From: Anseranas semipalmata
Taxonomy: Eukaryota; Chordata; Aves; Anseriformes; Anseranatidae
Length of the DNA: 64,000 bases
Assembly (NCBI GenBank): GCA_013399115.1
Contig: VXAA01006525.1
Span: forward strand, 217,340-281,339
Direction of reading: 5' to 3'
The translations under genes and the position numbers were made by a program. The notes beneath the pieces are model-generated. The model worked only from the letters and a program-made list of their open reading frames with translations, was not told where the DNA came from and searched no databases. Positions 1 to 11,348 of this stretch are shown here, piece by piece (the first letter of the stretch is position 1; each line of letters begins with the position of its first letter).

Positions 1-1753
1 TTCTCCCTTAAAGCCCTGCTCTGTCCAGAGTGGGGAGGACAGGACAGATATCACAACTGCTGTGGAACAATGAGTGTAATTTATCCACCATGAACACGGT
101 CTTCCTGTGGCCTCAATCTTCCCCACTCACCTGAGAGCCCTAAGGGTCAATGGGTTATGCTGTATGGAAAGCCCGAGAGCCCTTGTGGAGCAGGGCAGTA
201 TGGGCAGGAGAGCAGCAGGGTTCTCATCAAAAAAGGACAAAGCATAATTCCACTTAGCTGAAGACTCTCTATATGAATCTGTATTGCATTTTGAAGTGCC
301 TGTGAGTCCTTAGTCCTAGACCTCAAAGCCTCTCATCACCAGGCACTGAAAAGCAAAGGAAAACGCAAACCAAAAAGACCATCTCAGACTACAACTCAAT
401 GATTCCTTTAACACAGAGAAACCCAGTGTTTGGACAACTGAGTCCTTCAGAGGAGGCAGTCAAGATTCCTTCCTGCCGAAGGGTTTGAAAAATAAGGTAC
501 AATTTCCTGCACTGTGGAGCATTCCCCCTGCATACAGCTATACGATACCCATCTGGAATTTGGAATGAGCGCAGCTCGCCTCTGGCAAATTCCACTCCAT
601 GAAATACCAGCAGGCCCACAGCGCAACTGATGGCCCCGAATGCCCTTGTCCCATCCTCCCCTTCACCCCCTCAAGCCTCTTCCTTTCCTTTGTGTTGCAT
701 TAGGTTTATTATTTGGTAGGTTGGTTGTTCTGGGTTTGGGTTTTTCACTTTGGCTAGGTGAGAAATGCCCTGTTTTCATCCCCGATCTATGCACACGTGC
801 TCAGCTGTGCAGGATGGGAACCACCGGCATCTCTGGTGTATGAGCTGAAGTTTGCAGTTATGGCTTGTCACTCTCTCCAGCTTCAGTCCTGCTGGTATAC
901 AAAGCATTCAGAGTTCATAGGTGGGGAAAAAAATACCTTTGTTTTATCCATTAGTCATGCAAAATCCCTGACGTCATTTACCCATGCTTTATGTTTTTTG
1001 TTTATTTTTGTTTTGTTTTGTTTGATGTCCTGGCCCATAACGAATGAGTGTTTTCATGTGTATATACAATTACAGGTAAAGTCGACATCCGTTGTGTCAT
1101 GCAGGACTGTCAGGCCCTTTGTGCTGGATGTGATATACGATCTGTTTGACTCTTGTCTCGTACTTCCTCACAGGTAAGGCAACACCTCAGGTATTTCCAG
1201 AGGGGCAATACGGCATCTCCTCCCGTGCCACACTCAGTTGGACAGCAAGATGGGTCAAGAAGTTGGAGATAGCTGTAGGTGCTGAGCGGTTTTGCTGGAT
1301 GTCTGCCATTTTGAAGGTCCTTGTACTTAAGAGGCCTGTTGTTGTAGGACACCATCCTATACCTCACTGAGAGCTGCTTTGTAAGCTAATGTAGCACGTT
1401 ACACCTGTAGGTGACCTGACACAGTGTGTCTTGGGATATGGTTGATTTATCCTCTTGCCTTCATGCTGGCACCACTTGTAGTACAATTATCTGGTGACCT
1501 GGATTCAGGAAGAAACCTGTACGGAAATAAAACAGATTGACACCTAAGGGGCAAAGTGAAGAGGGGGAAGGACAAAATGCTGGATTGAGTGGTAGATGGC
1601 ATGATGGGACAGGGATACCTGAGCTGGTGGCATCATCTCAAATACTGGGATATATGTGATAGCATGGTGTCAAGTACTGGCAAGTTTGTCCGGTGTAGTG
1701 TCCTCCATTCTGTATGAGAAGCATAAAGGAAAGAGTGGTTGTGGATGAACATT
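1..1753. other. Non-coding stretch, nothing identified
   Basis: I see no gene here. Short open frames exist on both strands (the longest is about 139 codons, 758-1177 plus), but their translations match no family I recognise and are rich in Cys, Ser, Leu and His, as is typical of chance frames. A T/G-rich stretch lies at about 680-750. Two sites resembling splice signals (acaggtaaa near 1074, cacaggtaag near 1170) have no convincing exon between them. Confidence 0.6.
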
Positions 1754-1955
1754 TACAGAATCCCAGAATGGCTGAGGCTGGAAGGGACCTCTGGAGGCCA
1801 TCTGCTCCAACCCCTGCTCGGGCAGAGACACGCAGAGTAGGGTGCCCAGGACCTTGTCCGGGTGACTTTTGAAGATCTCCAAAGGAGGGAGATTCCATCA
1901 ACTCTTTGGGCAACCTGTTTCAGGCTGTGATTCCCAGGAATTTTACTTAAACACA
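1754..1955 (-). mobile_element. CR1 LINE 3' end, degraded copy
   Basis: This is the 3' end of a CR1 non-LTR retrotransposon, read on the minus strand with its tail at the left. The tail starts with the short end repeat (acagaatcccagaatgg) and is followed by the characteristic CR1 block ggaagggacctctggagg and the 'tccaacccctgctc' segment. The end of ORF2 (the sequence encoding the SPSLEIFK-like region) is visible but diverged at about 1868-1915. Similarity to CR1 fades after about 1935, so the 5' limit is approximate. The copy is heavily 5'-truncated, as most CR1 insertions are, and has no coding capacity. It is more diverged than the copies near 49780 and 54541, judged by eye. Confidence 0.85.
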
Positions 1956-2204
1956 CCAATTTGCCTTGGATGTGACCTCCACAGCTGGTAAACTCTCGCT
2001 GATTTGGGGGGAGACCAGCAGCTCTGAAAAGGGAAGTTGAAGCTGGGTACCACAGGTGGCATCACTTAGAAATCTTTAAAAACTTAACGATTTTTAAAAT
2101 CAAGTCTTTGTCCATCCTTGCTAAACAGAGGAGAAGGAAAAAGAAACAAAAAAGGGATACAAAGCAGGAAAGGCGTGCTCTCCTCTCCTTTCCGTGAACA
2201 CTTT

Positions 2205-2530
2205 TGCTGGGTCGGGGGGAGGCTGAGGAGGGGTCGTGGGGCACGAAGTTGCCCAGCGACAAGGGCTGCAAGAGCAGCGGGGCAGAGGGGAGAGATANNN
2301 NNNNNNNNNNNNNNNNNACCACCAGGAGACCCTAACACCCCACCAGGCGGGTGGGGAGACATTTCTGCTCCTCTCCGCCCCCCTGAGCATCCTCCGCCCC
2401 CGAGGGGCGGGCAGAGCGGGGCGCGGTGCCCCGGGACGCCGGGACCTCCCCGTCCCCGGGGCCTGTGCCCGGCAGCCGCTGGATGGCAGCATGTCCCCGC
2501 ATAGGGACCCGCCGGGACACCCGCCCTCCT
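2205..2530. promoter_or_regulatory. CpG island, candidate promoter
   Basis: This is the only CpG-dense stretch in the window. I count 19 CG dinucleotides between about 2347 and 2523, and about five more before the N gap. It contains GC-box (Sp1-type) motifs: ggggcggg near 2404, and cgccccc near 2377 and 2396. No canonical TATA box lies inside it. An ataaataaaag element lies just downstream on the plus strand (about 2571). In vertebrate genomes such islands usually mark promoters of broadly expressed or developmental genes. I could not link it to a coding exon on either strand, so transcription direction is unknown. The open frames crossing it run through the N gap and look like by-products of GC-rich sequence with few stops. 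Confidence 0.6.
2298..2317. other. Assembly gap, 20 N
   Basis: A run of 20 N interrupts the CpG island. GC-rich promoter sequence is often under-sequenced, so missing bases here (possibly many more than 20) could include part of a first exon or core promoter. The flanks show no shared repeat. Confidence 0.98.
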
Positions 2531-4285
2531 CCTTCCTACCAACAGCCAGGCAGGAGGGAGGGGTGAGGGGAATAAATAAAAGAGGCAAAAGTTAGTGTTT
2601 TCCTTTGCCAAAGTCCTCCTTAAAAGCAGAAGGAAAAGATAATTGCTCTAGCTTTTAACTACTCAGTGTTAAATGTCATGAAACAATAGAGCAAACACAT
2701 GTAGCAGGTTTTTTAGGCGTGGTATCCTCAAAGGACCGGCTTGGGTCTCCTGTGCCTGCCCTGCTGTCACTCTCAGCCATTGGCCTTGTGTTGGGTGGGG
2801 GGTCCTGACACACAGCCCCCTCTGCTATGGCAAGCAGGAGTGAGAAAGGATGGCTTTTCTCCTAGATTGTGCTATGGAGCACATTTCTCCTAAGGAAATG
2901 TGTCCTGGTTGTAGAAATCCAGCAGACCGAAGTCTGCTTTTCATTCCTGGGGCAAGAAAGAAGGAAGAGGACACACAAGCCTTTCTATAACCTTTCCTCT
3001 TCCCCTTACTCTCAGGCAGCCTGGGGCTGTCCAGGTCGCAGCAGCTTTGAGAAGAGATAAGCCAGAGCACTCCAGATTGCAGCTGCAGCTTCCTCCACCC
3101 CCAGCCTGCCTCCAGGCTTTCCCAGCCCAACAGGGGCTAGGAGCAAAAGTGCCTGACATCAGCTCTATCTGGGGTCACTGCATCCTGCCAAAGGAGGACT
3201 GTTCTAGGCAGGACCCCCAACCCCTTCTCCTTGCTGGCACTGTCACCTTTTGCTCACCGGTGACCACAGCTCAACCTGTCCTCCCAGACCACACAGCAAA
3301 CCTGTCTTGCTGCAGGCTGATAGCAGCAGCCAGAAGGGCTTGGATATATTTATCCTGACCCTGCCCTTTAGACAGGCATTGAGAGGGTCAGCGTATTCTT
3401 CCTTGCTTGTGCCCTTGCCATGGCCATCTTCTTACAAGCTGTTTCTGTCCCCTAAGCTAGGTCACCTTATGTCGCCAAACTGGCAGAAAGGGGCTTTAGT
3501 GCAGTTTGAAATCCAACCCAAATTATCCTGTAATTACCATTTGTGCTTATAACAACATGAGGGAATGCAGTCCTTTGCCCCCGGGCAGTAGTCCAGCCTG
3601 CCCCTTGCTTCCTTATCTGCTGCCACCCTCCAGTCTATCAGAACTGGCTGCCAAAAGCAGGATCACACAGGAAACATCCCGAATTCCCCCTTGAACTCTG
3701 AGGGCTGGGGGGGTTGGGTCCTATGGCAGCTGCTTGGATCCAACGGCATTAAACTTAATTAACTGCAGTCTCAGAGGGCAGAACCAGGCGGGACGGGAGC
3801 AATGAATCTCCCTGTTCACTGCGGTATTGATACCTCCCCATGGTCAAATCATCTGATCCATATGGTTCCCTTTTTGCTTCTTGCACAGGCAGACCGCTCA
3901 TGACAGTGCTGAATGCAGAAATGCCCGCATGAATGTCTATGTCTTGCATCACTCAGGAGGTCAGATCTGATGGCCGGAGCCACCCCTCCGGCCCTAGCTC
4001 TGCACAGTGTTTGGAATGTGATTCTCAGCCAAGTGAGCCTGGAGGGCCTCACACACCTTAGCTTCCCCTGTAATGCTTGAGTCACATGCTAGCAGAGCTG
4101 GAGTTGATAAAATTGTCCAAATGCTGACCTGAATGAAGTGGGATAAGTAGCAGCACGCATGGAAAAAGCCTACTGCTAGCTGTCATCTCCAGCAACCAAG
4201 TTCAGACCTCACTTTTGACACACAGGGTAGTGCTATCTGTAGTCAGATCACAGGGAAAGGCTTGCTGAAGGGTGGGTGACCACTC
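2531..4285. other. Moderately GC-rich non-coding stretch
   Basis: Base composition stays above the window average for about 1.5 kb after the CpG island. I see no convincing exon. Frames such as 3047-3358 plus (103 codons) give low-complexity, Pro/Leu/Ser-rich translations with no recognisable domain. The location makes it a reasonable place to look for untranslated first exons or regulatory DNA, but nothing in the sequence proves either. Confidence 0.45.
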
Positions 4286-4303
4286 GTGTGTGTGTGTGTG
4301 TGT
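4286..4303. repeat. (GT)n microsatellite
   Basis: About nine tandem GT units, followed directly by ataaatc. Confidence 0.9.
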
Positions 4304-7300
4304 ATAAATCACTGCTGCACATGAACTCAAGGAGTACAAGGGTCTGTGAGCAAGACCACAGCTGGGACAGCTGACCCCATCACTGAGATGGAGCAGACCA
4401 GATAGTCCACATACTGGGCTAACCAAATCCAGAAGAAGGAGAGAGGCCGTGGATGAGAGGAGCTGTGCTGTAAATGCAGGAGATGCAGACAGAGAAGCCA
4501 AGAGGCAGCGGTAGCTGTTGGAGGAGGATTTGGCTTGTGAATCTCACACTCCATACATGAGTCTTGGCAGATCTTGAAGGAGAGCTGGATGCTGCCTGTA
4601 TACGTCCATATCTGAGGACAGTGGTTGGCTCTAGTGAAAACCTTCCGGGGTGTGGTTCAAACACTCCTCTCCCATAAAAATGCAAACGCACTCAAAAATG
4701 TTTCATCTGGGTGCTCTGTTTTTCTTTTTGTCCCAAAATGCCAGAAGTAGCCTCAAGGGATAGTGAAAACTGAAAGGAAAATGTTGCAGCTTTTTTAAAA
4801 CTACCAGCTGCAGTTTGGAGCAGCAGCTAAAATCTGATTACTGCACGCACCCGGCAGTGTAAGGTGCCTGTGTGCTTGTTGTAAAAAGCAGCTATAAAAT
4901 CATGGAAGAATGAACAGAGGAACAGAGGGAGCATGTTAGACTCCAGGACTGCAAGCTCCAACACGTTCCCAGCCCAGCCAGGCAGCTTGCTGAACAAGGG
5001 ATATTCAGAGTTTCGGTCTTCTCAGCACCCTCCTTGCAGTTGTTTCAAATGAAAGACTTGTCACGATTTTTAAGCTGTGAGACATTTGCTATTTATGGAG
5101 GCTCCCTCTCCCTCTTTCCTGACCTGTCATGGCCTTATAAAGTGCCAGCCTCAGCACAAAGTGGACCATTTCTATCCTGTGGCCCTGCCCCACTGCACCT
5201 ACTGGGTTGGTTGGCTGTATTATAAATAGCTCTCTAAGAAGGGTATAGCAGATAATGTCTGACATCTGCACCCCCAGACTCTCTTGCTATTAAAATTTCT
5301 AAAATTTTGACTGAAGAGCCTGCTAAAGTCTCCCATCCTCAGCGCTGTGTTCTTAGGGGTTGAGTAACTGGAAATCAGAGCTGAGAGTTGCCACAAGTAT
5401 TTACCATAACAGCAGGTAAGTTAAAGAACATTAAAAGAAAGAGTCTGGGAGGGAGAAAAATGGGCCTGGGTATCTCTGTGTATGGATGTTAATGTCAATC
5501 ACCAACTATTGATTTGAAATATAATGTTGTAATGTTGTATTGTTTCAACCCAAACATCAGAGATTGGTTATATTGACATTGTCACCCAACTTCTCTGATC
5601 CCTCTGTCATACTCATCAACTACAAAGACCAGCATCCCATAAACCTGAGTCTTACAAGAATGTGGTCACTGCAGTCTGGTCGGAGTTCAGATTTCAGAGC
5701 AAGACTCACTTAAGTGAGAAACAACTAATTTCTGAAGCATTTACATTTTGGTTATGACCTTTCACTGTTGATCCCTTGAAAGAAAAGTGCATTTCCATAT
5801 GTACAAAGGCAGATCTGAGGTGACTTCTTAAGTCAAAACTGAGGCATGTATAAAGTTTTAGATGCTTCCAGGTGAATAAGAGCTGAGCTGAGGATGTGAA
5901 TTTTAGTATGTGAGTTAAATCCCTGGGTAGGATCCAGGCATGTCCATCCTTTGGTGGTTGTGAGGCAGGGTTACTTGCTATTCATGAGGGCAGCAACAAG
6001 GATGAGAGCAAGAGCAAAGCAGTGACTCTTGTGTCTTCTTCAGTTATTTTTATTTTCCATATATCTGTATTGTTTCTGATGTCTTGCAAAAGGAAGATTT
6101 TTTGACATTTCCATGATGTCAGCTGAGCAGGGGATAAATGGTGATTTAGAAGGGAAACCAGGCAAAAATCCAGCCTCTAACTTTTTTTTTTTGTGTGTGT
6201 GTGTGTCCTATTTGGAAAAGAAACAAAACACAAATTACTGGCGTCAAAAATAACTACATCCTCTTGGAACCTCAGCATAGCGTACCGAGTTAAATTCCCC
6301 CAGGTATAATACATAAAAGTGCGCACTGATTTGCTTATCAAAACAAAGAATGAGTATGCACACGCCAGGGGTGGGGTGCTGAGTGGTGAAGGTGCCTTGC
6401 TATGCAATGGAAACTCTGTGTTTGAGTCTTGCAGCAGACTCGTGCCAAAGGCCACTCTCTTCTTCTCTCCAGCTGTTTGTGCAGGCTAGGAAAGTTCAAA
6501 CAAGCCAAACTCCGTGTTAGTCACATAGTTCCCCTGACTCCTTTTGATGCACATTAACATTTCTAGCTTGCTTGGTGCATAGGCTTGAGATGGACCTTTG
6601 TCATGGAGGCTACGCTAACATGAATAAAATGACCTTGAGTTGCCTGGAGCTGTAGTCTCCCTCCTTTCTGTAAAGTCTGTTCTATTTGTGTTTATCACAC
6701 ATTGATCTCAAGCCCTGTCTCTTACTTGACATAGAATTGCTCTATAGTCACATATCTCCTCTTTTCAGTTTATTTCCTCTGCTTCTGCTCCTGTACCTGG
6801 CCCTGGCAAAGCACAGAGCAGGCACAGAGCTCTGAACAGCCATTTGGGAAGAGATCACCGGAAGTTTAAAGCAGAGTCAGGAATAAGAAGCAGATGCAGT
6901 ACTCACAGCTTCCCCCTTTTTCTTCCTAATCTCTGTTGGATTTTTCCACGTGCAGTATTTGCAAGATAGGCCATTCAATTTACTATAATGGGTGGGATGA
7001 GGCTGCTCCATCTTATCCTTTTCTCTGAAATTAAATTTTACAGGATGAAATGCTGGTGATTCCTTATATACAAGCCTGGACCATTGGTTCTTACCATATA
7101 TTACAGACTCTGATAGTTCATTCTGATCACAGATAATCCAAGGAGTTGGTGTTATAACAATCCCCACTTTCTATTTCACCACTGACCCAGTTTGGTAATT
7201 ACAACACTACCGAGTCTCTCTTGGGTTTGGCAATGGATGTCATATGCTTGAGTGATGAGTAGCCCCAGCTGTTGTGTTTCACTTTATTTATTTAATGTGA

Positions 7301-9420
7301 ACTCATGTGAATTCAGCAACATCTAATCTACCAAGCACTGAATGAATCACGCAGAACAGTTTGTAAAAATCCTGGATATAGCTTCAGAGTACGCAAGCTA
7401 TTTTCCTGGAAGAAGTTGCGTAGAATTTCATTAGCTGCATGAATCTGGTAGGAAGCTCTTTGTGTATGATGTATTGTTTCTCTGGGATTTTTAATGTGTT
7501 GTGAAAGTCTGCTGATGCAATACTCGTCCTTTAATTTGACATTAAAAAGAAAAAGAAAGTTATTTTTATCCTGAATGGGTTTATTTGGAAAATATTACCT
7601 CCAACAAATCATGATGATTTTATGTTGCTAAACACTTCTGTTGGTATGCTCTGACATGAGGGCCTATATATTCAGCCTTTGCAGGACAAGTTACAGATGC
7701 CCTGAGAGGATCCTTTAGAGGAGAGAGGTGGTTCATGGAAAAATATCTCATCCTCCACAACATGAGTTTGCCTTAATACAGACCATAAAGAACTCAGAGC
7801 GAGAAAGAATAACCAGGATTATTCACAGCATTCCATGTCTCAGGACAGAACATGATGTATTAGACAGTAGTCCATTTCCTACACTGTGCTGGAAATGTTC
7901 AGCAGTGACCACCCACAATAAAAGTCAATATGTTTGTTTGCCTTTCCTGATGATTCAGGGTTCAGGGCTGTTGTTCCTTTTACTTCTATTATAGCTCTGA
8001 CCATTAATTTATTTATTGTAAAATCATACCTTACAGAGATACCCCTTCTTCTTTAAAAGATGGGAAGAGGACCAGTAGTCTTAAACGTTTGTCTGTTGAG
8101 TCCTTGCTCAGAAAGTCTTTCTAGGTTCCATACTTCCTAACAGTCAGAGACAAATAGCCAAGACCATTTTTCAACCCTGTCAAAGCTGCACAGAACCATA
8201 AGCTCCCTTTCAAATGGGAGCACTGACACAATTTCCTTTCCTCTCTGCTTCCTCCTTGGGACCTGTGACAAATCCAAGCTGCCTGATGTCAACGCAGGAT
8301 TTGAAGAACCAGAGTAGGGTGACAATGTTTTGGTTGGGTCATGATGTGGGTCATCTTTTCCAGACATTTGAACTAATGAAACCCAGACTGAAACAGGAGT
8401 CAGGACTATGTTGTTATTTCTGGGAAGCACTGTGCTGGAAACCACTTTTCCCACTGACGCAGCATATATTGTTCCAGAGAAGCAACAGAAAGGTGGTTGT
8501 TGATTTCGGAAGCTGCCAGGTACTCTCACTTTTGAAGATAAGTTTGAGGGACTGGTTTTCCTGTAATCAACATTGAGGTTATTGGCCAATTTCTCCCCTG
8601 GCTACATGGCACCTGGCTACTTGCTTCAAGATTTGGCTGGGCAGATTTTGCCACTTAAAAACAAAAATCATTTTTAGAAGTGGCAGAGAATGAATCAATT
8701 CCTACTTAAGTAACAAGGGGTGTGTTCTCAATGAAAATACTTTTGAAATAACCAAGGAACATAGGCAGAACAGTCAGGAACAAAGCTTGTCTGCAAGGTA
8801 CCAGACTGGAAAGCTGTCACATTAGTGTTAGCTACTATCTCAGCTTTCAAACAGCTTCTATCATAAATGTTTAATTTATTTTTTTCTTCGATTACATTCT
8901 TGCATGGATAGACAGGGAAAAAATGTCAGACTTGCAATGTATTTTAACATGCTAATTTCCATGGGATAAAATCTTGCAGGAGGCCTCTCTAGAGCAAGTG
9001 TCTTCTATAACTAACTGAACTGATGAGCTTTTAAAGAATTAATGATTTCATGAAGCTATTTTTCTGAGGTTGGCTTTTGATATTTTGTTGGTATCTCTAA
9101 GGTATTGTTTTTGTTCCAAATAACTTAGGTTCTAAGGCAGATAAATGTAAAATCTTTAAACGATATTTGAGAATACCTTCTTCTAAATATTATGTCCTGC
9201 CCTTTTTAGAGATATTGTGTCCTTGTCATGTTGATGAGGAAACAAATGGCACAGTGATAACAACTGATTACTCAAATGGGAATGGGAACTCAATAACATG
9301 ATAAGATACTGCTTTAAGTTAAACTTCTCTGTCCATACCAGGCTCCTCTAGAAAATGTAGAGGCTCTCATGAATTTTGACTATGCAACACTTCCATTTTC
9401 TTCAATGAAAGATTTAAGAT
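4304..9420. other. Non-coding stretch with one short simple repeat
   Basis: I recognise no gene or transposon here. A T11 run followed by (GT)7 lies at 6182-6206. The largest frames are an overlapping pair on opposite strands at 8137-8589 (minus, 150 codons) and 8214-8576 (plus, 120 codons). Neither translation shows a known domain, and each probably reflects local depletion of stop codons. Confidence 0.5.
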
Positions 9421-9421
9421 T

Positions 9422-9457
9422 TATATATATATATATGTACACATACATATGTATATA
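9422..9457. repeat. (TA)n / alternating purine-pyrimidine tract
   Basis: A TA dinucleotide run passes into gtacacatacatatgtata, an alternating purine-pyrimidine stretch of about 36 bases. Confidence 0.85.
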
Positions 9458-9459
9458 AT

Positions 9460-11114
9460 GGTTTTATTTTCCAAACACTTATCTGTAATTTGTACTGCTT
9501 ATCCAGGTTTTGATCTGTCACACAGGAAGGTGACAACTGTGACAGTGAAAGCAGCTTGCTCTGTAGTAGTGAATGGCTCATCCCATATGATGCCTTTTGG
9601 TCCAGTCAACCACATGGACAGACAGACAGTGAACAGAAACACCTGGCTTAGCACAAATTTATGTCTTGCCTCCAGCTATTCTTTTGCTGTGGAGCACATG
9701 AAGCTTGTCCTGTACTCTGGTTTCTTAAAAGTAACTGGTCCATCTCTTGCCTTTTCCACTATCTATCTACCTATTCAGTATAGACAGACTGAATGGCTCT
9801 TGATTCTATTCAGGTGGTCCCTAACTATCCCCACTTCACTGTACAGAAACAGTGCTTGCTCCAAAAAATGTCATTCTGGGTGCCTTGAGGACCAAGAGAA
9901 ATTATGATAGAAATGAAAGGACTGTGGAAATATATATCCATCCTTCAGCTGAATTCATGTGACCTTTACTTGGCAAGTCTGATGACCTCTTTCATCCATC
10001 TTTAACCCAAAATGAACAAGGAAATTGCACAGTTTGCTTTGTTTCATTCTCTCTGAACTCTTGGATTTGATAGAATGAAATATGAATGAAATGCAAGAAT
10101 TCAGACCTTATAGATTTCAGCCATGCCTCTCCCTGATGTTCTGAGGATATCTTCCATGTATTATAACTCTTCTGTTTAATGCTAGTTCACTTCCAATTTC
10201 TACTTATAGTAACACAACTCACTTCCAAAGTACCCAGTGACAACGACAGTTCATGAGGATGACTGGACTCAGTGAAGAAAACTCTGCTACATAAGCTTAA
10301 TTCAATGGGCATAGAACTGGAAATGTTTTGTTTGAAGGAGCTGGGAGTAGAGCTACATCCTACAAGATGTTAAAGAAAATGCAGAAGCTGGACCTTCTTA
10401 TGATTACTCCTTTGAAGAATTTTGTTCACCTCAAATTTTGGAAATAAACAGCAAAATGACGGTGTGATTTAATATTTTCTCATAAATGAATTCCATGCAC
10501 AAGAAGAGAAGTATAGAGAGAAGAGAGTAGAAAATTCTCTCTTACTACACCAGAGGCCTCATTATTCACGTTTCAGTGAATAAAACAATGATCACTACCG
10601 AAATCAATGAGGTAATGACCACTACAGAGAGAAAAAAAAAAGAGAGAAAGCAGACCAACCTTAGATCTGAAGTTTCATGTGGCTTGAGCCAATTCATTTT
10701 GCTTCATTAGCAGGACACAATAAAGGTATATATGTCCAACTCCGATTGTGCAGCTAATGAATGATAATCTTTAATCAATAAACCAATAAATCAGTTGGTT
10801 TCATGAATACTTTTTTTTTCTTTTCATTTTCCCAATCCATTGACATAACCAGGGTCCAGTCAGGAAAGGCTAGGTATGGGAAGAAAAGTGATTGTACTTG
10901 ACTTCTCAGCTGAGTGTTTTTCTTGGGCAAGGTCAAGGTGCATGGGTAAGGTAGGTAAGCTCAGACTTTCCATGTTTCCTGAACAATGCCACACTTAAGT
11001 CTCTAATACCAATAACTTTTCCTAGCAATGCATTCCAGTTGTACATCATGGAACACATCAGACTCTGGATCTAGCCTGACTGCTGGTTATCTGGTTACAC
11101 AATGAAACTTTTCC
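9460..11114. other. Non-coding stretch, nothing identified
   Basis: The plus-strand frame running to 9907 (about 152 codons from 9449) is among the longest in the window outside CR1. Its translation has no recognisable domain, no signal peptide and no supporting splice context, and it begins next to the TA-rich tract. The rest is AT-rich, with an A9 run near 10629 and a T9 run near 10810. Confidence 0.5.
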
Positions 11115-11140
11115 TTTTTTTTTTTTTTTTTTTTCTTTTT
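11115..11140. repeat. Poly-T tract
   Basis: A run of about 20 T, one C, then T5. On the minus strand this is a poly-A tract, but the neighbouring sequence shows no recognisable retrocopy. Confidence 0.9.
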
Positions 11141-11269
11141 GACCTTGGTCTATACACATATTTCCATTGATGTGAAATATCAAGTTATGGCCAAATTAGG
11201 GAGAAAACGACGTTCTTCCAAACAGTCTAGTTCAATCAAATGTCATGGGTTTGTTGCAGTCGTTCCAGT

Positions 11270-11348
11270 GTAAAGTTTTATGGTGTGTGTGATCCTAGAG
11301 GTCATAAACCATAATGGTCCTTTCTGGCCTTAAAAGTCCGTGAATCCC
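11270..11348 (+). mobile_element. Old CR1 LINE tail (turtle/crocodilian-type CR1)
   Basis: This is a relic of the 3' end of an older CR1 family in plus orientation. The diagnostic part is ataatggtcctttctggcc followed by a ttaaaa...tgaatc ending. It closely resembles the terminal block of CR1 copies common in turtles and crocodilians (ataatggtcccttctggcc, then a tgaatc-type end repeat). Upstream, tcctagaggtca matches the 'ctagatgatca' segment loosely. It probably predates the crown bird lineage. The assignment rests on remembered family consensus, not an alignment. Confidence 0.7.

Noticed and set aside
1070..1180. Small exon between acaggtaaa and cacaggtaag
   Set aside because: The splice-like words do not define a consistent acceptor-donor pair, and the encoded peptide matches nothing.
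2062..2611. Several long open frames across the CpG island
   Set aside because: They run through the N gap, overlap one another in many frames and are Pro/Arg/Gly-rich by-products of GC-rich DNA.
9449..9907. 152-codon frame as a gene
   Set aside because: No domain, signal peptide or exon context. Length is within what chance gives in 64 kb.
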